The position numbers were made by a program, and so were the translations under genes. DNA of 64,000 bases from Gari tellinella (taxonomy: Eukaryota > Mollusca > Bivalvia > Cardiida > Psammobiidae). The notes beneath the pieces were generated by a model. That model ran no database searches. It was given only the letters and a program-made list of their open reading frames with translations, and was not told where the DNA came from. The DNA lies in the NCBI GenBank assembly GCA_922989275.2, contig OV277858.1:186001-250000 (forward strand). Reading direction: 5' to 3'. Shown in pieces: positions 44,210 to 56,008 of this stretch; within the stretch, counting starts at the first letter, position 1; each line of letters opens with the position of its first letter.

Positions 44210-46691
44210 CAGTGATTCTCCAAAAATGGGTACAATCAAAATTAAAAAAAGTAAAAAACAATACTGTGTTCAATTATGATCATTTATATTGCATATTTGA
44301 ATTTAAGTATCAAATGGATAAACTTAAAAGTTTTACCGAGTTAACGTTAGCCGTCTTTGAGATATACACCAGCAAAGCAAGAAGGTTTTTAAATCTGTTA
44401 CGGGGGTTAGACACCCTTACACTACCATTTGTTGACAAAAATAACTACTTGTATACGTACTGGACATGTTTCTTAGATTGTATTTTGGTAGATATTGCTA
44501 TGGCCTTTACGATCGTTATAAAACATTTGAGCAAGTGTCTTCATAGCAGGTAAAGCACCATTACAAGAAAATATAAGATTTAGAGAAGTTATCGTTTTTG
44601 TTAGAGCCGGGTACAAAACTTCTTTATATGATACTCTGAAAGAATGATGGAACTCAGGTTATAACATAAAACGGAAGTAATAAACTATATAACATGTTTC
44701 AAACACTTGGTGTGACATTACTTATCAATTCACAAGCATCACTGACATTAAAGTTACATTTACTTTTGTTACGGGCGTTAGCTAAAAAAAAAGTCAAATT
44801 CAGAAGTCAACCATAATTACATAATTTCTGTATAAACAATACTATCATGTTAGCATACAATTGAAACAGTTATTATAAGCTCATAATGAAAAGTTTTTTC
44901 TCAAGATCGAAGTTCAGTGACCTCTAATCATAAGCTGCAGACCACCTTAAGCCTAAATGTTTAAGAAGTTTTAATAGAATGATTTATAAATCACTTCCCA
45001 TATATTTTGTTATCATAGAATGGAACAACAAACTGTTTAAACACATTAATTAGCATATGGCATGGCACCAATACCAGTATATATCATTATTCCCTATATA
45101 AATGTAACATTAACAACTAAACGTTCGTTACGGGTGTTAGGGAAAAAAATGAAAATACCAAAAAGGTCAATCATATAGCCGCCTTTCTTCTAAAATTCCA
45201 TTTTTGTATTTGAAATTCATATGCACCTACGACAGAATCAAGACTAATGTATGGAACATTAATGTCAAAGCTGAACAAGTTTGAACATTAAGTAACCATT
45301 AGAACAGAATGTTGATTCTTATGAAACACAGCTTAATTAACATGGCGTTGATTGCTGTTAATTGAATTTGTTTTCAATGTCTTTCTGCTCATCTTTGTCA
45401 AGTTGAAAACATCGTTTTGTTTTCCAAACAGGCTTTACTGATCTCAAATTCATGAATTGATTACACTTTTCTTTTAGACCCATATTTCATCTCGGACATT
45501 AGGAAGCCGATAAGAACTTCCATATTTACCAGTCTCAACCAAGAAGTTAATCTGAACGTCATCAGTGTCTGTGCTTGTCACTTTGCCAAGATATACTTCC
45601 CCCATCATATAGAGCCGCCACCCAATCGTTAACAGTTAGATGTGTTTCCTGAATATGACTACTGTTTGATACTAAGGTTTCATAAGCTGGTTCTTCTCGT
45701 GATGAAGCTGTTTCTGCAACTGTGCCCATTGTATTTCCGATGTACAAACAAGCTTCTGGCTCTCTCAGATTTTTGCCCACCTTGTACATACTGTACACCT
45801 TCCACTCTTTACATGTGGTTGTTTGTACATCGGCAATACACTGGGTACATTTTGCAACTCAATTCTCTTGAGCATACAAACAAAGGGGAGCAGCTTTTGC
45901 AATAATAAAATATTGTAACGGGTGTTAGACGTTACGGGTGTTAGACAAATTTCATTAAACTTCAAGGTTAGAATACGATATTGTGGGAAATATTTACTTT
46001 AGGTGTTTTAAATACCTACCATTGGTTAGTGTCAAACAAAAAAAACCCCACCAGTTTCTCTGAGATCGACCACTTTTTATTACAAACGCTGTTACGGGTG
46101 TTAGAAATAGAAAATATCCCAATCGCAATATTTGAATTCCAAACGTTGCAGTCGTCCTAACTTTGGTACATCATTAAAAAATGTCGCAGTACCATAAAAT
46201 GCAAACATTCCATAACTGAAAAAGGTTATTATCATGTACATAATACAGTTCAACACTCCGATCCTACGTGGATGAAAAGTTGTTACGGGTGTTAGACATG
46301 TTTTGGCGACAAACAATTTTATATGATCAAATTTTTTTTTTTAAAAAGCTTTAAGTAAAACGTATATTTCATGCAAAAGATAGATGTGTCAGATCAAAAA
46401 ATGGAATAAACCACTTCTTTGCATCCGTTTTGAGGAAACAACAGATGTGTGAGTATTGTGAATAGTACTGGAGACAGCCAAACACAAATACTTCTAGCTA
46501 ATTCATAAGATGATAGCTTCCAATTTATAGATCTTATGACATTCTAAGGCTACTAATTAATCACCAGTATTATCTGTCATGCAAGAACTAGGGTTTTGTA
46601 TGCCATTTCTATCTAAATATTATAGTTATTCATATTTTTCTTTTGGAGACAAGATACTTTTGTAATTGTACCCATTTTTGGAGAATCACTG
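44210..46691. mobile_element. DNA transposon with 27-bp perfect TIRs inserted in gypsy-2 integrase
   Basis: Perfect 27-base inverted repeats start CAGTGATTCTCCAAAAATGG (44210-44236 and 46665-46691), flanked by the duplication ATCT (44206-44209, 46692-46695). Removing it rejoins integrase codons in frame. The motif GTTACGGGTGTTAG or a one-base variant occurs seven times, all in one orientation: about 44398, 44768, 45127, 45915, 45931, 46091 and 46282. No transposase is recognisable. A minus-strand relic at 45640-45470 reads WVAALYDG and, after an extra G, VYLGKVTSTDTDDVQI. The superfamily is unassigned. Confidence 0.82.
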
Positions 46692-46695
46692 ATCT

Positions 46696-47883
46696 GTCCC
46701 AGTCTTTCGGCTGTTCCTGACACATTTTCTTCAGCATGTTTTTCAGAACTCCGTTCATCCTCTCGCACAGCCCATTGCATTTTGGGTTGTATGGGGTAGT
46801 GAAGAATTGCTTCAGCGATATGAGTCGACAGACTTCTCCCATAAGCTCAGACGTAAACTGACTGCCTTTGTCGCTCAAAATTTCGGTTGGAAATCCAACT
46901 CGTGAAAACACGTCGAGCACTGCCTCAGCTACCCGCTCTGTCTCTATCCTAGGCAATGCTACAGCCTCATGATATCTTGTGGCATAGTCTACCACTGTCA
47001 AAATGTATATGTTTCCCTTATCAGATACTTGTGTGATTGGACCTATCAGATCGACCGCTACTCGATGAAACGGTGTATCTATGATCGGCATTTCACCAAG
47101 GGGCACCTTTGTGACCCGTCCTTTTGGTATGGTCTTCTGACAAACATCACATAATCTGCAGAATCTCGTAACATCACTGGTTATTCCCGGCAGGTGGAAA
47201 CTTGTAGTGATTCTGTCGATGGTCTTCTTTGCTGACAAATGTCCACCCACAATAGATTCATGAGCCAAGCTCATCACACGCTTTCTATATTGTGTTGGAA
47301 CAACTATTTGTTTCGTCTCTGTTGAGCCCTGTCCTTTGACTTGCTCTAACACTCTGTACAAAACGTCTTTCTTCACTGTGTAGTGATACTTATTACCACC
47401 TTTGGTCTCGAGCTTGCTCGAACTCTCAGCATATGACCATAACTTCTTTAAAGACTCATCGTCTTTCTGTGCCCTCAGAAGCACACAAACGTCAACCTCA
47501 TCTAAGGGTTGACTAGGCACGTTCAGCGCCCTTATTGGTTTTATCTCTTTAGCAGCTTGAGCCCTTGTGACAACCGCTGCAGCCACACTACTAGTTTGAC
47601 CCTGTCCTTCAGGCTTACTCTGTTCAAGCCACCTTAGGTCTGGAGCATCTAAAACTCCATCCACATTGCCCAAGACTAAATCGCAGATGAGTGAGCTCAA
47701 CACCATAACTTCTATACTTCCTTTGTAATATGGTGTATCAACCTCTATCAAAGCTGCTGGAACTATCTTGGCCTGGCCATCGATAGTGATCATCACATAT
47801 CTCTTGTCCAGCATTTGGCTATCATCGACCAAGTCTTTCCGAACTGCGGCTAACTCACAGCCGGTATCTCTTAAAACTTTCAC
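46696..47883 (-). pseudogene. Gypsy-2 protease and integrase (N-terminal and DDE)
   Basis: The frame opens with an aspartic protease (VLRDTGCELAAV, Asp6) and runs directly into integrase, without RT between them. Zinc-binding His208, His215, Cys245 and Cys248 are present, as is the DDE triad Asp278 (VAVDLIGP), Asp338 (LSDKGSQF) and Glu374 (CERMNG), with 35 residues between the last two. It is interrupted after KDWDR by the transposon. The protease N-terminus and the gag-protease junction are frameshifted near 47880. Confidence 0.92.
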
Positions 47884-49223
47884 CTATTTGGTCCCTACAT
47901 AGCCTTTCGGTAACTTCAAGTTTCTCTCGCCCTCCACCAGCAATGATGGACACCGACTCTCCGCTGGCAAGCTGAAGCTCACCGTCTTGTATACACTCTT
48001 GTATATGACTTTTGTTCATGGAAACAGACATGCACAGAGCTGAACTCTTGTTTCCATCCGAACCTTTGTTCTTAGCCCTGTCTTCGAACTTCCAACCTCT
48101 CTGAGACTGTCGACCATCTGTATGCTCTTTACTTTCATGGTCTGGGTAGCAGACTGCTGGCCCGCTAATCTTTCTCGGGTTTGTATTCTGTCTGCAGTCT
48201 CGTGTAAAATGACCTTCTTTCCTGCATATGAAACAAACTTTCTTCTGGGCATCAGGTCTGGGCCCTGTGTTTGACCTATAGTTCGGTGCTATATTTGGTC
48301 TCGGCTGTTGTCTGTTAGGTGCTGAGCCGCTTGTTCTGGCTGTCCTGTTAGACACTATGGACCCACCATGAGCCTCAATGTATTGCTCAGCCAGCTGAAC
48401 CACCTCTTCTTTAGAGCTCGGCATCCTCTCTATCAACAACAATGCTAGCTCAGGCCATTTCTGCCCATCTACAGAAATATCTAACTATACGAGCCATAAA
48501 CTGAAAAACAGTCTCACCTTGCTCAGGCTTGCTATCCCGAAACTTCGTTCGGAACCCTTCTTCTGTCAACTGATATCGTTTGAGCACTGTCTTCTTCAAC
48601 GCTTTGTAATCATCACCTTGATCAGGCGGCAAGCTGGTGTATACTAAAATACCTTTGCCTGTCAATAATGAGCTCAGACTAACTGCCCATGTCTTCTCAT
48701 TCCATCCCTGACTCTTGGCAAAACGCTCAAAATGTTCGATATATGCGTCCATATCATCCTTGTTCTCTTCGAACTTCGGCAACTTTGGTCTCATCGACTT
48801 GCTCGTAGGTTCATGCTTCACAGTTCCAGCCTCAGCTCGCAGTTTCATCAGCTCTAGTTCTCGCTCTTGTTCTTCTCGCTTGTATGCAGCCTATATGTCT
48901 CTAAGCTGTATCTCAAGCTTGAGTCGCTCATCTTCGTTCTTGTGCTTTCGTTCTTCTCGCTCGACTTCCAAACTTTGACGTTCGTCTTCATCCCTACGCT
49001 TCTGGTCTTCCCGCTCAGCCTCTAACTTTCGACGTTCGTCTTCATCTCTGTGCCTCTGTTCAGCACTCTCTAACTCCTGTCTACGACGCTCATCTTCTCG
49101 TCCCAGCACACGCTCTTCTCTGTCGAGAAAGTCTCGTTATTTCTTCTCAACATATGTCATGAGCTCCGAGCTACTCAATACCATGCGTTCACCAGCCGCT
49201 ATCCACTTATCATGATCCATCAT
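47855..49223 (-). pseudogene. Gypsy-2 gag with SCAN-like region and zinc knuckle
   Basis: It starts at two ATGs (49223, 49220), MDHDKWIAAGERM. A TAA near 49139 and a TAG at 48891-48893 break the following charged coiled coil (about 49109-48850, EDERRR/EREDQKRR repeats). The capsid part reads RPKLPKFEENKDDMDAYIEHFERFA, FRDSKPEQGETVFQFMARI, then a deletion with frameshift at about 48445 removes the middle of the SCAN-like domain. LIERMPSSKEEVVQLAEQYI resumes it. A CCHC knuckle, CFICRKEGHFTRDC, is near 48230-48190. Confidence 0.88.
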
Positions 49224-49279
49224 GAAACTAGTGTTCAAACCTTAATAGTTCCAATCGTATAAACCCTCCTAAGAACTAT

Positions 49280-49297
49280 ATCCCGGACGAGCCCCCA
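49280..49297 (-). other. Gypsy-2 primer-binding site for tRNA-Pro
   Basis: The minus strand reads TGGGGGCTCGTCCGGGAT three bases inside the 5' LTR. This is the complement of a tRNA-Pro 3' end, the same 18 bases used by murine leukaemia virus. Confidence 0.88.
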
Positions 49298-49300
49298 AAT

Positions 49301-50447
49301 TGTCAAGACGTTCGGTTACCCTAACCCTAATGCTAGAGCCCTAAGCTTGAACTGTGTTTAAATCGGGCGTTCTATGAGGCGACAGTGTCTTTAGCCGGAC
49401 ACAAACTAAGGCATGAACAAAATATACAGACTATATGAAATATATATGAATTTTCCTTGGGCTATCTTGACTGATGATTGAGCATTAAACTACATAAAAA
49501 CTATATAAAATGGATGAAACTAACTAAAAGTGGATGAGCTACTTTGCCCACAAAACCAAAACTAATAAACAATATCCCCGTACTCTCAGACTGTTTGAGC
49601 ACGGTGCAGGCTGGACTGTTAACATGTATGCTCAGCGTTACTTCTGCTGAGCTACACTATGATCAAAACTGATGTTGAGCTATTTGACGAGTACTAATGC
49701 TCAGCTTCGGGTAGGCTGATGATGAACTGTATCATCAGCGCTATTCTCAAGAAGACTGCTCGGCGTTGTTGAACTTTATGATGAGCACTAGTCTCAAACA
49801 GATTGCTCAGCCTTGTCTCTGCTGAACTACCAAACCTTTGTTCCACTGCAGTTCTATAACATCAGTGTTCCAGCTTGTCATGGAACCTCTATGATGCATC
49901 GTCGATCTGTAGCAAACCTTCACTCTTTAATAACAACTGTTTTCAGTCCCATACAAATCGCAATGATCTGAAGCAACTTACTAACGAGCTATTATCAAAA
50001 AGTAAGCTATCCCGTTAATAGCTTGTGGAGAGAGTTGTCGTGTGAACGAATTAGCAATATCTCTGTGTTTAATTTCTCTAAAGGTTATATTCACCAACCG
50101 TCTAACATTGAACAGTTCTTTCAATATACATAAATTATTCTAAATAGTTGATTATTCCTAATAATTAAGAAATTGAAAACTTTTACCTCTACACCAGCAA
50201 GTTATAAACTTTGGTTATGTTTAAAATGCCCAGTACATAAAAATAATGACTTTAAAGCTTATTTAAGAGATAATACACAACATCCAGATTTTGGTATACA
50301 GTCATTACAAAAGCGTAGACAATTATATAAGGCAAAGAACAAAAACGTATGATGTGTGTTATCTTCGCACTGGCTCTACATAAATTAACTGGCAATATAC
50401 ACATATGTTCAAGAGGCTTAATAACTACATAAAGATTATTTCTGACA
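49301..50447 (-). repeat. Gypsy-2 5' LTR (uninterrupted)
   Basis: 1147 bases from TGTCAGAAATAATC to GTCTTGACA on the minus strand. It defines the true LTR; the other copy is split by an insertion. Confidence 0.92.
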
Positions 50448-50539
50448 AACGGAAACAGGAAACTGGACAGTAAAATATGAGCTTTATTATTTTAACAAAA
50501 CTGCATCAAAAGAGACTCTATCTTAGAACATGGAATAGT

Positions 50540-50689
50540 TCATTTTGTGATGCCAAACATGAGAGTGCTCCCTGAGAAATTAACGGTACCGCTACTTGAT
50601 GTTATATGGGGGGCAAGCGGATTCCTAGAAATACTATTGCAAATCCCATTTTGCTTGTTCCCATTGTTCTTGGTCGTTAGGCTAGACAT
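50540..50689 (-). CDS. Right-arm copy of the conserved short frame (49 codons)
   Basis: Starts MSSLTTKNNGNKQNG and ends GTVNFSGSTLMFGITK. Despite many substitutions relative to 19062-19208 the frame and stop are kept, and the only length change is one codon. Function unknown. Confidence 0.35.
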   Translation of the reverse strand: MSSLTTKNNGNKQNGICNSISRNPLAPHITSSSGTVNFSGSTLMFGITK

Positions 50690-51860
50690 AGTAGCATCTG
50701 ACCTACAAGTAGCCTGTGCAGGTTAGTGATTTTCAGAAACTGTCTTTCGTTTCGGAGATTTATGATCCAGTACACTAGATACAGTTCTTCACATATAGTC
50801 TGAACATCGTTAATATTGTCGCACAGCTGTCCTATCCTTTATTTCTTGCTTGCCAATGCCTGAATTATACAGACCCGTTGCCAATGTTCTTTTACAACTA
50901 CGGTTTTTAAGTTCCCTTTCAAGTCACCCTTTTTTACAAATATATTTAATTAAATTATGCGAGTTTATTGATTCCAACGGGCTGTCTACAATGTAGTTCC
51001 TCGAATTGGCCATCACCAGAGTTTCCAAGGATGTCTAGATATTTCTGGAAGAAAGTTGCCAAGCACCGTGGATCTGAAAATACATTTTTGAAAAAAACAT
51101 AAGAAGTAGCAGAGGTATCTCATCAAGAAGAAAACTTTGAAATCGAAACATTGAATCCTCATTTTGACTTTTCCTTGAAATGATTAATTAATGTGGTGTG
51201 TCAATTTCAGTGCTGCTGTAAGAAACCAGGCCTTCAGCCATTATTTACCACATTCACTATTATGACATACACCATGTAAAACTTGACCTAAAGTGACCTA
51301 TATTATTACCTGATATGTATGACCTAGATTTTAACTTGGCCTGGATTTCAAAAAGACCAAAATTTTGAGCACATTTCGAGAAAATACAATGAGATGTGTA
51401 GCTACTAGAATGTTAACAAGATTTATCTATAAGTTGACCTAGTGACCTCGTTTTTGAATATACATGATCCACATTTAAACTTTGACCTAGATTTTATGTA
51501 GGAAACATTCATACTAGGTTTCAGTTAGATCTAATGAGATTTTTGTAGCCTCAAGCGGGTCCACACTGTTTTTCTTTGGTTTGATCTATATTGAATTAGA
51601 TTTTGAACCAACTTAAACCAAATTTATACCTGACCTAGATATCAACCAGGCAAACATTTTCAGCAAAAAATCAAATGACATTTGTAGCATTTTGAGAGTT
51701 AACTTTTGATTTAGCGGCCTAGTTTTTGACCTAACATAGCCCATATTCATGACCTGGATATCAAAGTGTTTGGCCATGATGTATTAACACATTCAACCCT
51801 AGCGACAAGTACACTCTTCATTTACAAACTGTGTACATGTGAGGATTACTTTTGTCCTAT

Positions 51861-51913
51861 GCAAACAATGTAGACCCTTAAGGAACCCTCCGATAGGGGT
51901 CTACACTGTTTGT
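51861..51913. repeat. CAAACAG palindromic mini-element, right-arm copy
   Basis: GCAAACAATGTAGACCC..GGGGTCTACACTGTTTG, a shortened counterpart of 15000-15065. Confidence 0.65.
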
Positions 51914-52082
51914 CATTTTGAAATATGTGGTTAAAGTCCTCCCTAAATAGACAATAATGGTCTAGACATATTTTGAAATTGGAATTGTCCATTAAAAGCT
52001 TCATGGGGGAATGAGTTACAATTCATGATTTGACCTAGTGACCTGGTTTTTGACCTAACATGATGGCTCACATTCAGACTTG

Positions 52083-54585
52083 ACGAAAGCAATACAGAAA
52101 GCCCTTACTGGGCTTTCTGTTTCGTCTTTATCTCGCCTTGGGCAGTCTCTAGTCCCCAATACCGAACACCTTTATCACATGCGGCGGCGGCTATTGACAG
52201 GTTCCACTGTAGAGTTTCATGGTCGATATGTATTAATAAGTGTTCTTCGGTGCGTAGTAAGTACATGCAATGTTTAAGCACTAGTGTCATCGCCGTGACT
52301 CGTGAAATCTATACTGGTCAAAAAGCTTTGTTGGCGTTTTCATTTATTGTTTATCGCTTGTATTTCAATCGTACTTTATTAAGTTTAACGTTCATGGTTG
52401 TCAATTTTTCTGACATTTCACATAAAATTATGGTTTTCACTTCTTTTTTTCTGTAATGCCTTTAGCGTGATATATATATTGACGCGGCTGCGTAGTTCCA
52501 CTGGTTATACTCGTATTAACCCTTTACTCCATGTGTGGTGGTGTGCAACCTGAAATGTCATGTCGTTTTTTGTAAACTAACAGAGATTTAAAAGATAGTT
52601 AGACTTTTAAGAAGTTTTTTTGACATATTTACCCCTTCTATCAAGAGCCAACATCCAAAAATGGACATTCTTCGGTGGATAGATTTGTTCTTATTGATTT
52701 TACACAAAACCAGAGAAGATATTTGTGATGACCAATACCTCACCCACTTATTAGACAGTGCATCTGAAACCTCGATTACAAATGGGCAACATGTTTTCTA
52801 TCCGAACTTTGTCTCATCGTACACTATTGCTCCAAAGAAATTACGAACTACAATTAAAAGTGGATCAAGAAAAACTGTCAATGGTTTGCTTTAATTAGGT
52901 TGCGATGTACATTCTCTACCAGGGTCTCAGGTCAGAGACAACAAAATTTACCAGAACCATTTTCGACCCAGGGGTCTGCACTACGTACACATGAACACAT
53001 GCAGTTTGATACCAAAGTTTGAAAAGTTGCGAGTGGTTGCCAGTGATTGTAGACATGCGAGTCTAAGTATATCACAGACATGGCTCGATGATACTGTTTG
53101 CCATTCGGATATTTCTATTGACGGCTACGCAGTTTTGAGACGCGACAGAGACAGGCATGGTGAGGGGGTATGTGTATATACCCGACAGGTCCTTGCTGTA
53201 AATCTCAGGGACAATTTAGGAAGTCTTAGTACTGAGCTCGAAGGTGTTTGGATTGAGATCCTATTGCCAAAAACCAAACCTCTGTTGTGTGGCATCATAT
53301 ATCGCCCTCCGACCCAGTCAAACTTTGTTATAGAACTTGAAAATGTGCGCTCATCCATAATTGTTGCTACAAAAACGATCTTCATGGGAGATTTTAACGT
53401 TGATGTTCTTAAAAATGCCTTTTATTTGATCAACTCAGTTCTTTTTTAATGTATTTAATATGTCACAGCTTACACACGAACCTACAAGAATATCTTCTAC
53501 GTCTGAAACTTGTATTTATTTGATTTTAACTACAGATAATAATAATGTGTCTCAAAGTGGAGTGGTACATTGTACTATAATCATTGTTTTAACCTACTGT
53601 ACACACAAAGTCAGTAAAGCTCCTATTGGAGCACCACACTATTAAATTCAGATCTATAAAACATTGCAACAAAAACGACTTTGAAAGACGACTTCAAAGA
53701 CGACTTTGTTATATACAGATTGGGGTAGCGTGCTTGTATGTGATACTGTTACTCAGGCTTAGGACAATTTCAGGTCAATTTTCATATCTATTGTGAATAA
53801 TATTGCTCCAGTCAAAAAGTGTCGCATGAAACAACGAACTCCGTCATGGGTGACTTCAGAAATTGTTGATAGCATTACACAAAGAGGTAAAGTATTTTAT
53901 ACATATAGAAAAGACAAAAGTGATGACCATTTAAATGTTTTTAAAGACATTAGAAACAAAACCCAGTATTTAATACACAAAGCCAAACAGACTTTTTTTT
54001 AAATATAAACTTATTGAATAAAAAAATGACTCCAAATCGCTATGGAAACAATTGAAATAATTTGGCTTGCCATCTAAAAAGGGTAAAAGTTCTCCATCTA
54101 AGGTTGTTTTAAATATTGATGTTGAAATTACCTTTGATAGATGGAAAGTTGCAGAGAAATTTAATTCATTATACACTGCCGTTGCTTCTTAACTTGTGGA
54201 AAAACTACCGGCTTGTAAAAAACAGCTTACCAGTGGTTCTGTTTTTAATTTTTCATCGTTCTAAAAGTGTTGTTCCAACCAATTTCTCTTTTAGTATTGT
54301 ATCAATCTTTAAAACAAATAGTTTAAGTTCCAATATGGCAACTAGCTTAGACAGCATTCCTGCAAGATTTGTGTAAGATAGAGCCCGGGTCATAGTTGGT
54401 CCATTGACTCATATTGTTAATGTATCTATTATTCAAGGAGCAATTCCTGATTCTCACAAGTCAGCTAGATTAACTCCTTTGCATAAAAAGAATGACAAAA
54501 CAGGTTGGTAATTATCGTCCTGTTTCTGTACTTAGTATCATTTCCAAACTCTTTGAACGATCATTTGGGAGGTTTTTTAAATGAC
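52083..54585 (+). pseudogene. LINE with APE endonuclease, truncated at the start of RT
   Basis: 52083-52660 is a GC-richer probable 5' region with a hairpin at 52094-52120. One frame runs 52661-53449 with a single TAA at 52892-52894. It contains the endonuclease: HMNTCSLIPKFEKLR, SISQTWLDDTV, IDGYAVLRRDRDRHGEGVCVY, GIIYRPPTQSNF and FMGDFNVD. Further frames give the linker (QLTHEPTRISSTSETC, PSWVTSEIVDSITQRGK). The N-terminal RT region follows (LDSIPARF, GAIPDSHKSARLTPLHKKND, YRPVSVLSIISKLFER). It stops there; palm and active site are absent. The layout fits a CR1/Jockey-type element. Many frameshifts show it is dead. Confidence 0.85.
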
Positions 54586-54587
54586 CG

Positions 54588-55320
54588 GAAATAAATACGA
54601 AAGACTCGAGCAAGAAACGCAACACAAACAATACACCCACCTCTCAAGCATAACACACACACATTCATACCATAACAAACACACACACATACACACACAC
54701 ACGCACACACACACGCGCAATACCATTCCTTCATTTACACACTAAATATAAAACAACACGCAAGACAAAAATAAAGCAAAGTGAACATAGGAGCCCGCCT
54801 TGGTACGGTCGGTAGCAATTAACAATTAATTATAAATCAATTAATTACAACCACTGGGGGTTAAACCTGGGTTTAGAGGCGCCCGACCTCACTCTTATCT
54901 CCTATATTCACCTATAAAGACGAACAGTGTACATAAAATATAAACTCTGTTCCACAACCTTACAACCAAAAAGACCGCCAACACAGTAAGTAAATAAATG
55001 TAAAAAAGTTCTATGACAAGAAGATCAATAGTAACACGGGCAAGAATTAAACAGTCAAGCCCGTGTGAAAAACAACCCACTATGGCAACGGTCAAATTGT
55101 ACTCAAGCGACTAGTCCGTAGTCACGAGTAACTGTAAGACATGGATGGGTTCAGGGTACGACAGAGAGGGAGAGAAAAAACAAAGCACGAAGATCCGACA
55201 TAACTCTCCCGGTTAAGGACGGCTTTAGAGATACATCATCATGTAATGCATATGACCAAGAATCTTACGAATTCTGTAAATTACATCACCATAAAACTCC
55301 GGATGATCTTGCTTTATAGC
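54588..55320 (-). repeat. Second copy of the RT-bearing element's 3' tail
   Basis: Matches 40103-41130 in the same orientation, with CA-microsatellite differences and a deletion of what corresponds to 40920-41080. It carries no RT. It abuts the truncated LINE directly. Confidence 0.75.
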
Positions 55321-55360
55321 TTCCAGTCAGGGTTACTCTACTTATACATGTTTAATATAT

Positions 55361-55723
55361 ATGTCTGACTATATACGGACACATATATATAAAGATAACA
55401 TGTTTGGCATGATCCTGCTTGACATACAAAACGTGAATCAGTCTACTTGTTGTAGAATAGCTTTGGTGGAGAATTTTGAGATACCTCCTGAAATTGTAGT
55501 AGGTGGAAAAACACTAGATCATATTGATAAAGAGTCTTCTTGTATTATTGTTGGTTCAGAAAAGTATTTGCAAAAAACTGGTATATTAGTTGCAAAATCA
55601 ATAGTAGATCCCAATATCGGTAGAGTTCTAATAAGATTAGCTTATCTGACAGAAAAGCCTATTAAGGTATTTAAAGACACAGTTACCACAGTATGCGAAC
55701 TCAACTTTCTTCCTGCCGATTAA
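55361..55723 (+). pseudogene. Gypsy-type pol fragment between protease and RT
   Basis: The 120-residue frame ends with GILVAKSIVDPNIGRVLIRL and AYLTEKPIKVFKDTVTTVCE. This matches the block (..GVLVARALVDP..PVRVLNLSDEPV..YKGT..) that precedes RT in many Ty3/gypsy polyproteins. Protease and RT themselves are not seen. Confidence 0.55.
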
Positions 55724-55736
55724 GCATACAGTATCT

Positions 55737-56008
55737 GTATTCCTAGTCGCAAACTTTGAAATTGACATAGTAAATTACACTAGTATTTCAAAGCTCTTAC
55801 GACTAGGCATACAGAAACGGTATGTCTATCCGACCGGAAATAAGTGGAGTCCGCATATTGTGGTTACAGCTACTATGGAAACGGTTGAGGTTGTTGAAGA
55901 TGAATTTGTTGGTTCAGCTTGTATTCATCATTATAAACTGAAAAGTATACTGCTAGAGAAAGTTCATCATGGTTTAAGTTATAATGACGAACTAGCGAAA
56001 GTAACGTA
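55737..56008 (+). other. Open 90-codon frame, unrecognised
   Basis: In the +1 frame relative to the preceding fragment, an open stretch reads VANFEIDIVNYTSISKLL, then GNKWSPHIVVTATMETVEVV, to a TAA. It has no ATG near its start and no domain I recognise. It may be more of the same degraded polyprotein. Confidence 0.3.

Larger units (their letters stand above)
39488..50447 (-). mobile_element. Gypsy-2: Gmr1-like LTR retrotransposon (gag-PR-INT-RT-RH), decayed and nested
   Basis: The outer bounds are set by TG..CA ends, the 5-base duplication AACGG (39483-39487 and 50448-50452) and the uninterrupted target in the left arm (around 19300). Intact LTRs are about 1.15 kb; the left one is split by a 1.6-kb insertion and integrase by a 2.48-kb transposon, leaving about 6.9 kb of the element proper. 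Integrase lies upstream of RT, the order that defines the Gmr1 group of Ty3/gypsy elements. Gag resembles the SCAN-domain ancestor type reported for that group. Multiple stops and frameshifts make it inactive. Confidence 0.92.
28420..52082 (-). repeat. Right arm of the inverted duplication, split by two LTR elements
   Basis: Host-like pieces are 28420-30446, 38907-39487 and 50448-52082. Joined, they match the reverse complement of 22750 down to 14530. The break at 30446/38907 is filled by gypsy-1 (duplicated TATT), that at 39487/50448 by gypsy-2 (duplicated AACGG). This arm lacks hairpin element A and the solo LTR, giving empty sites for both. Confidence 0.85.
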
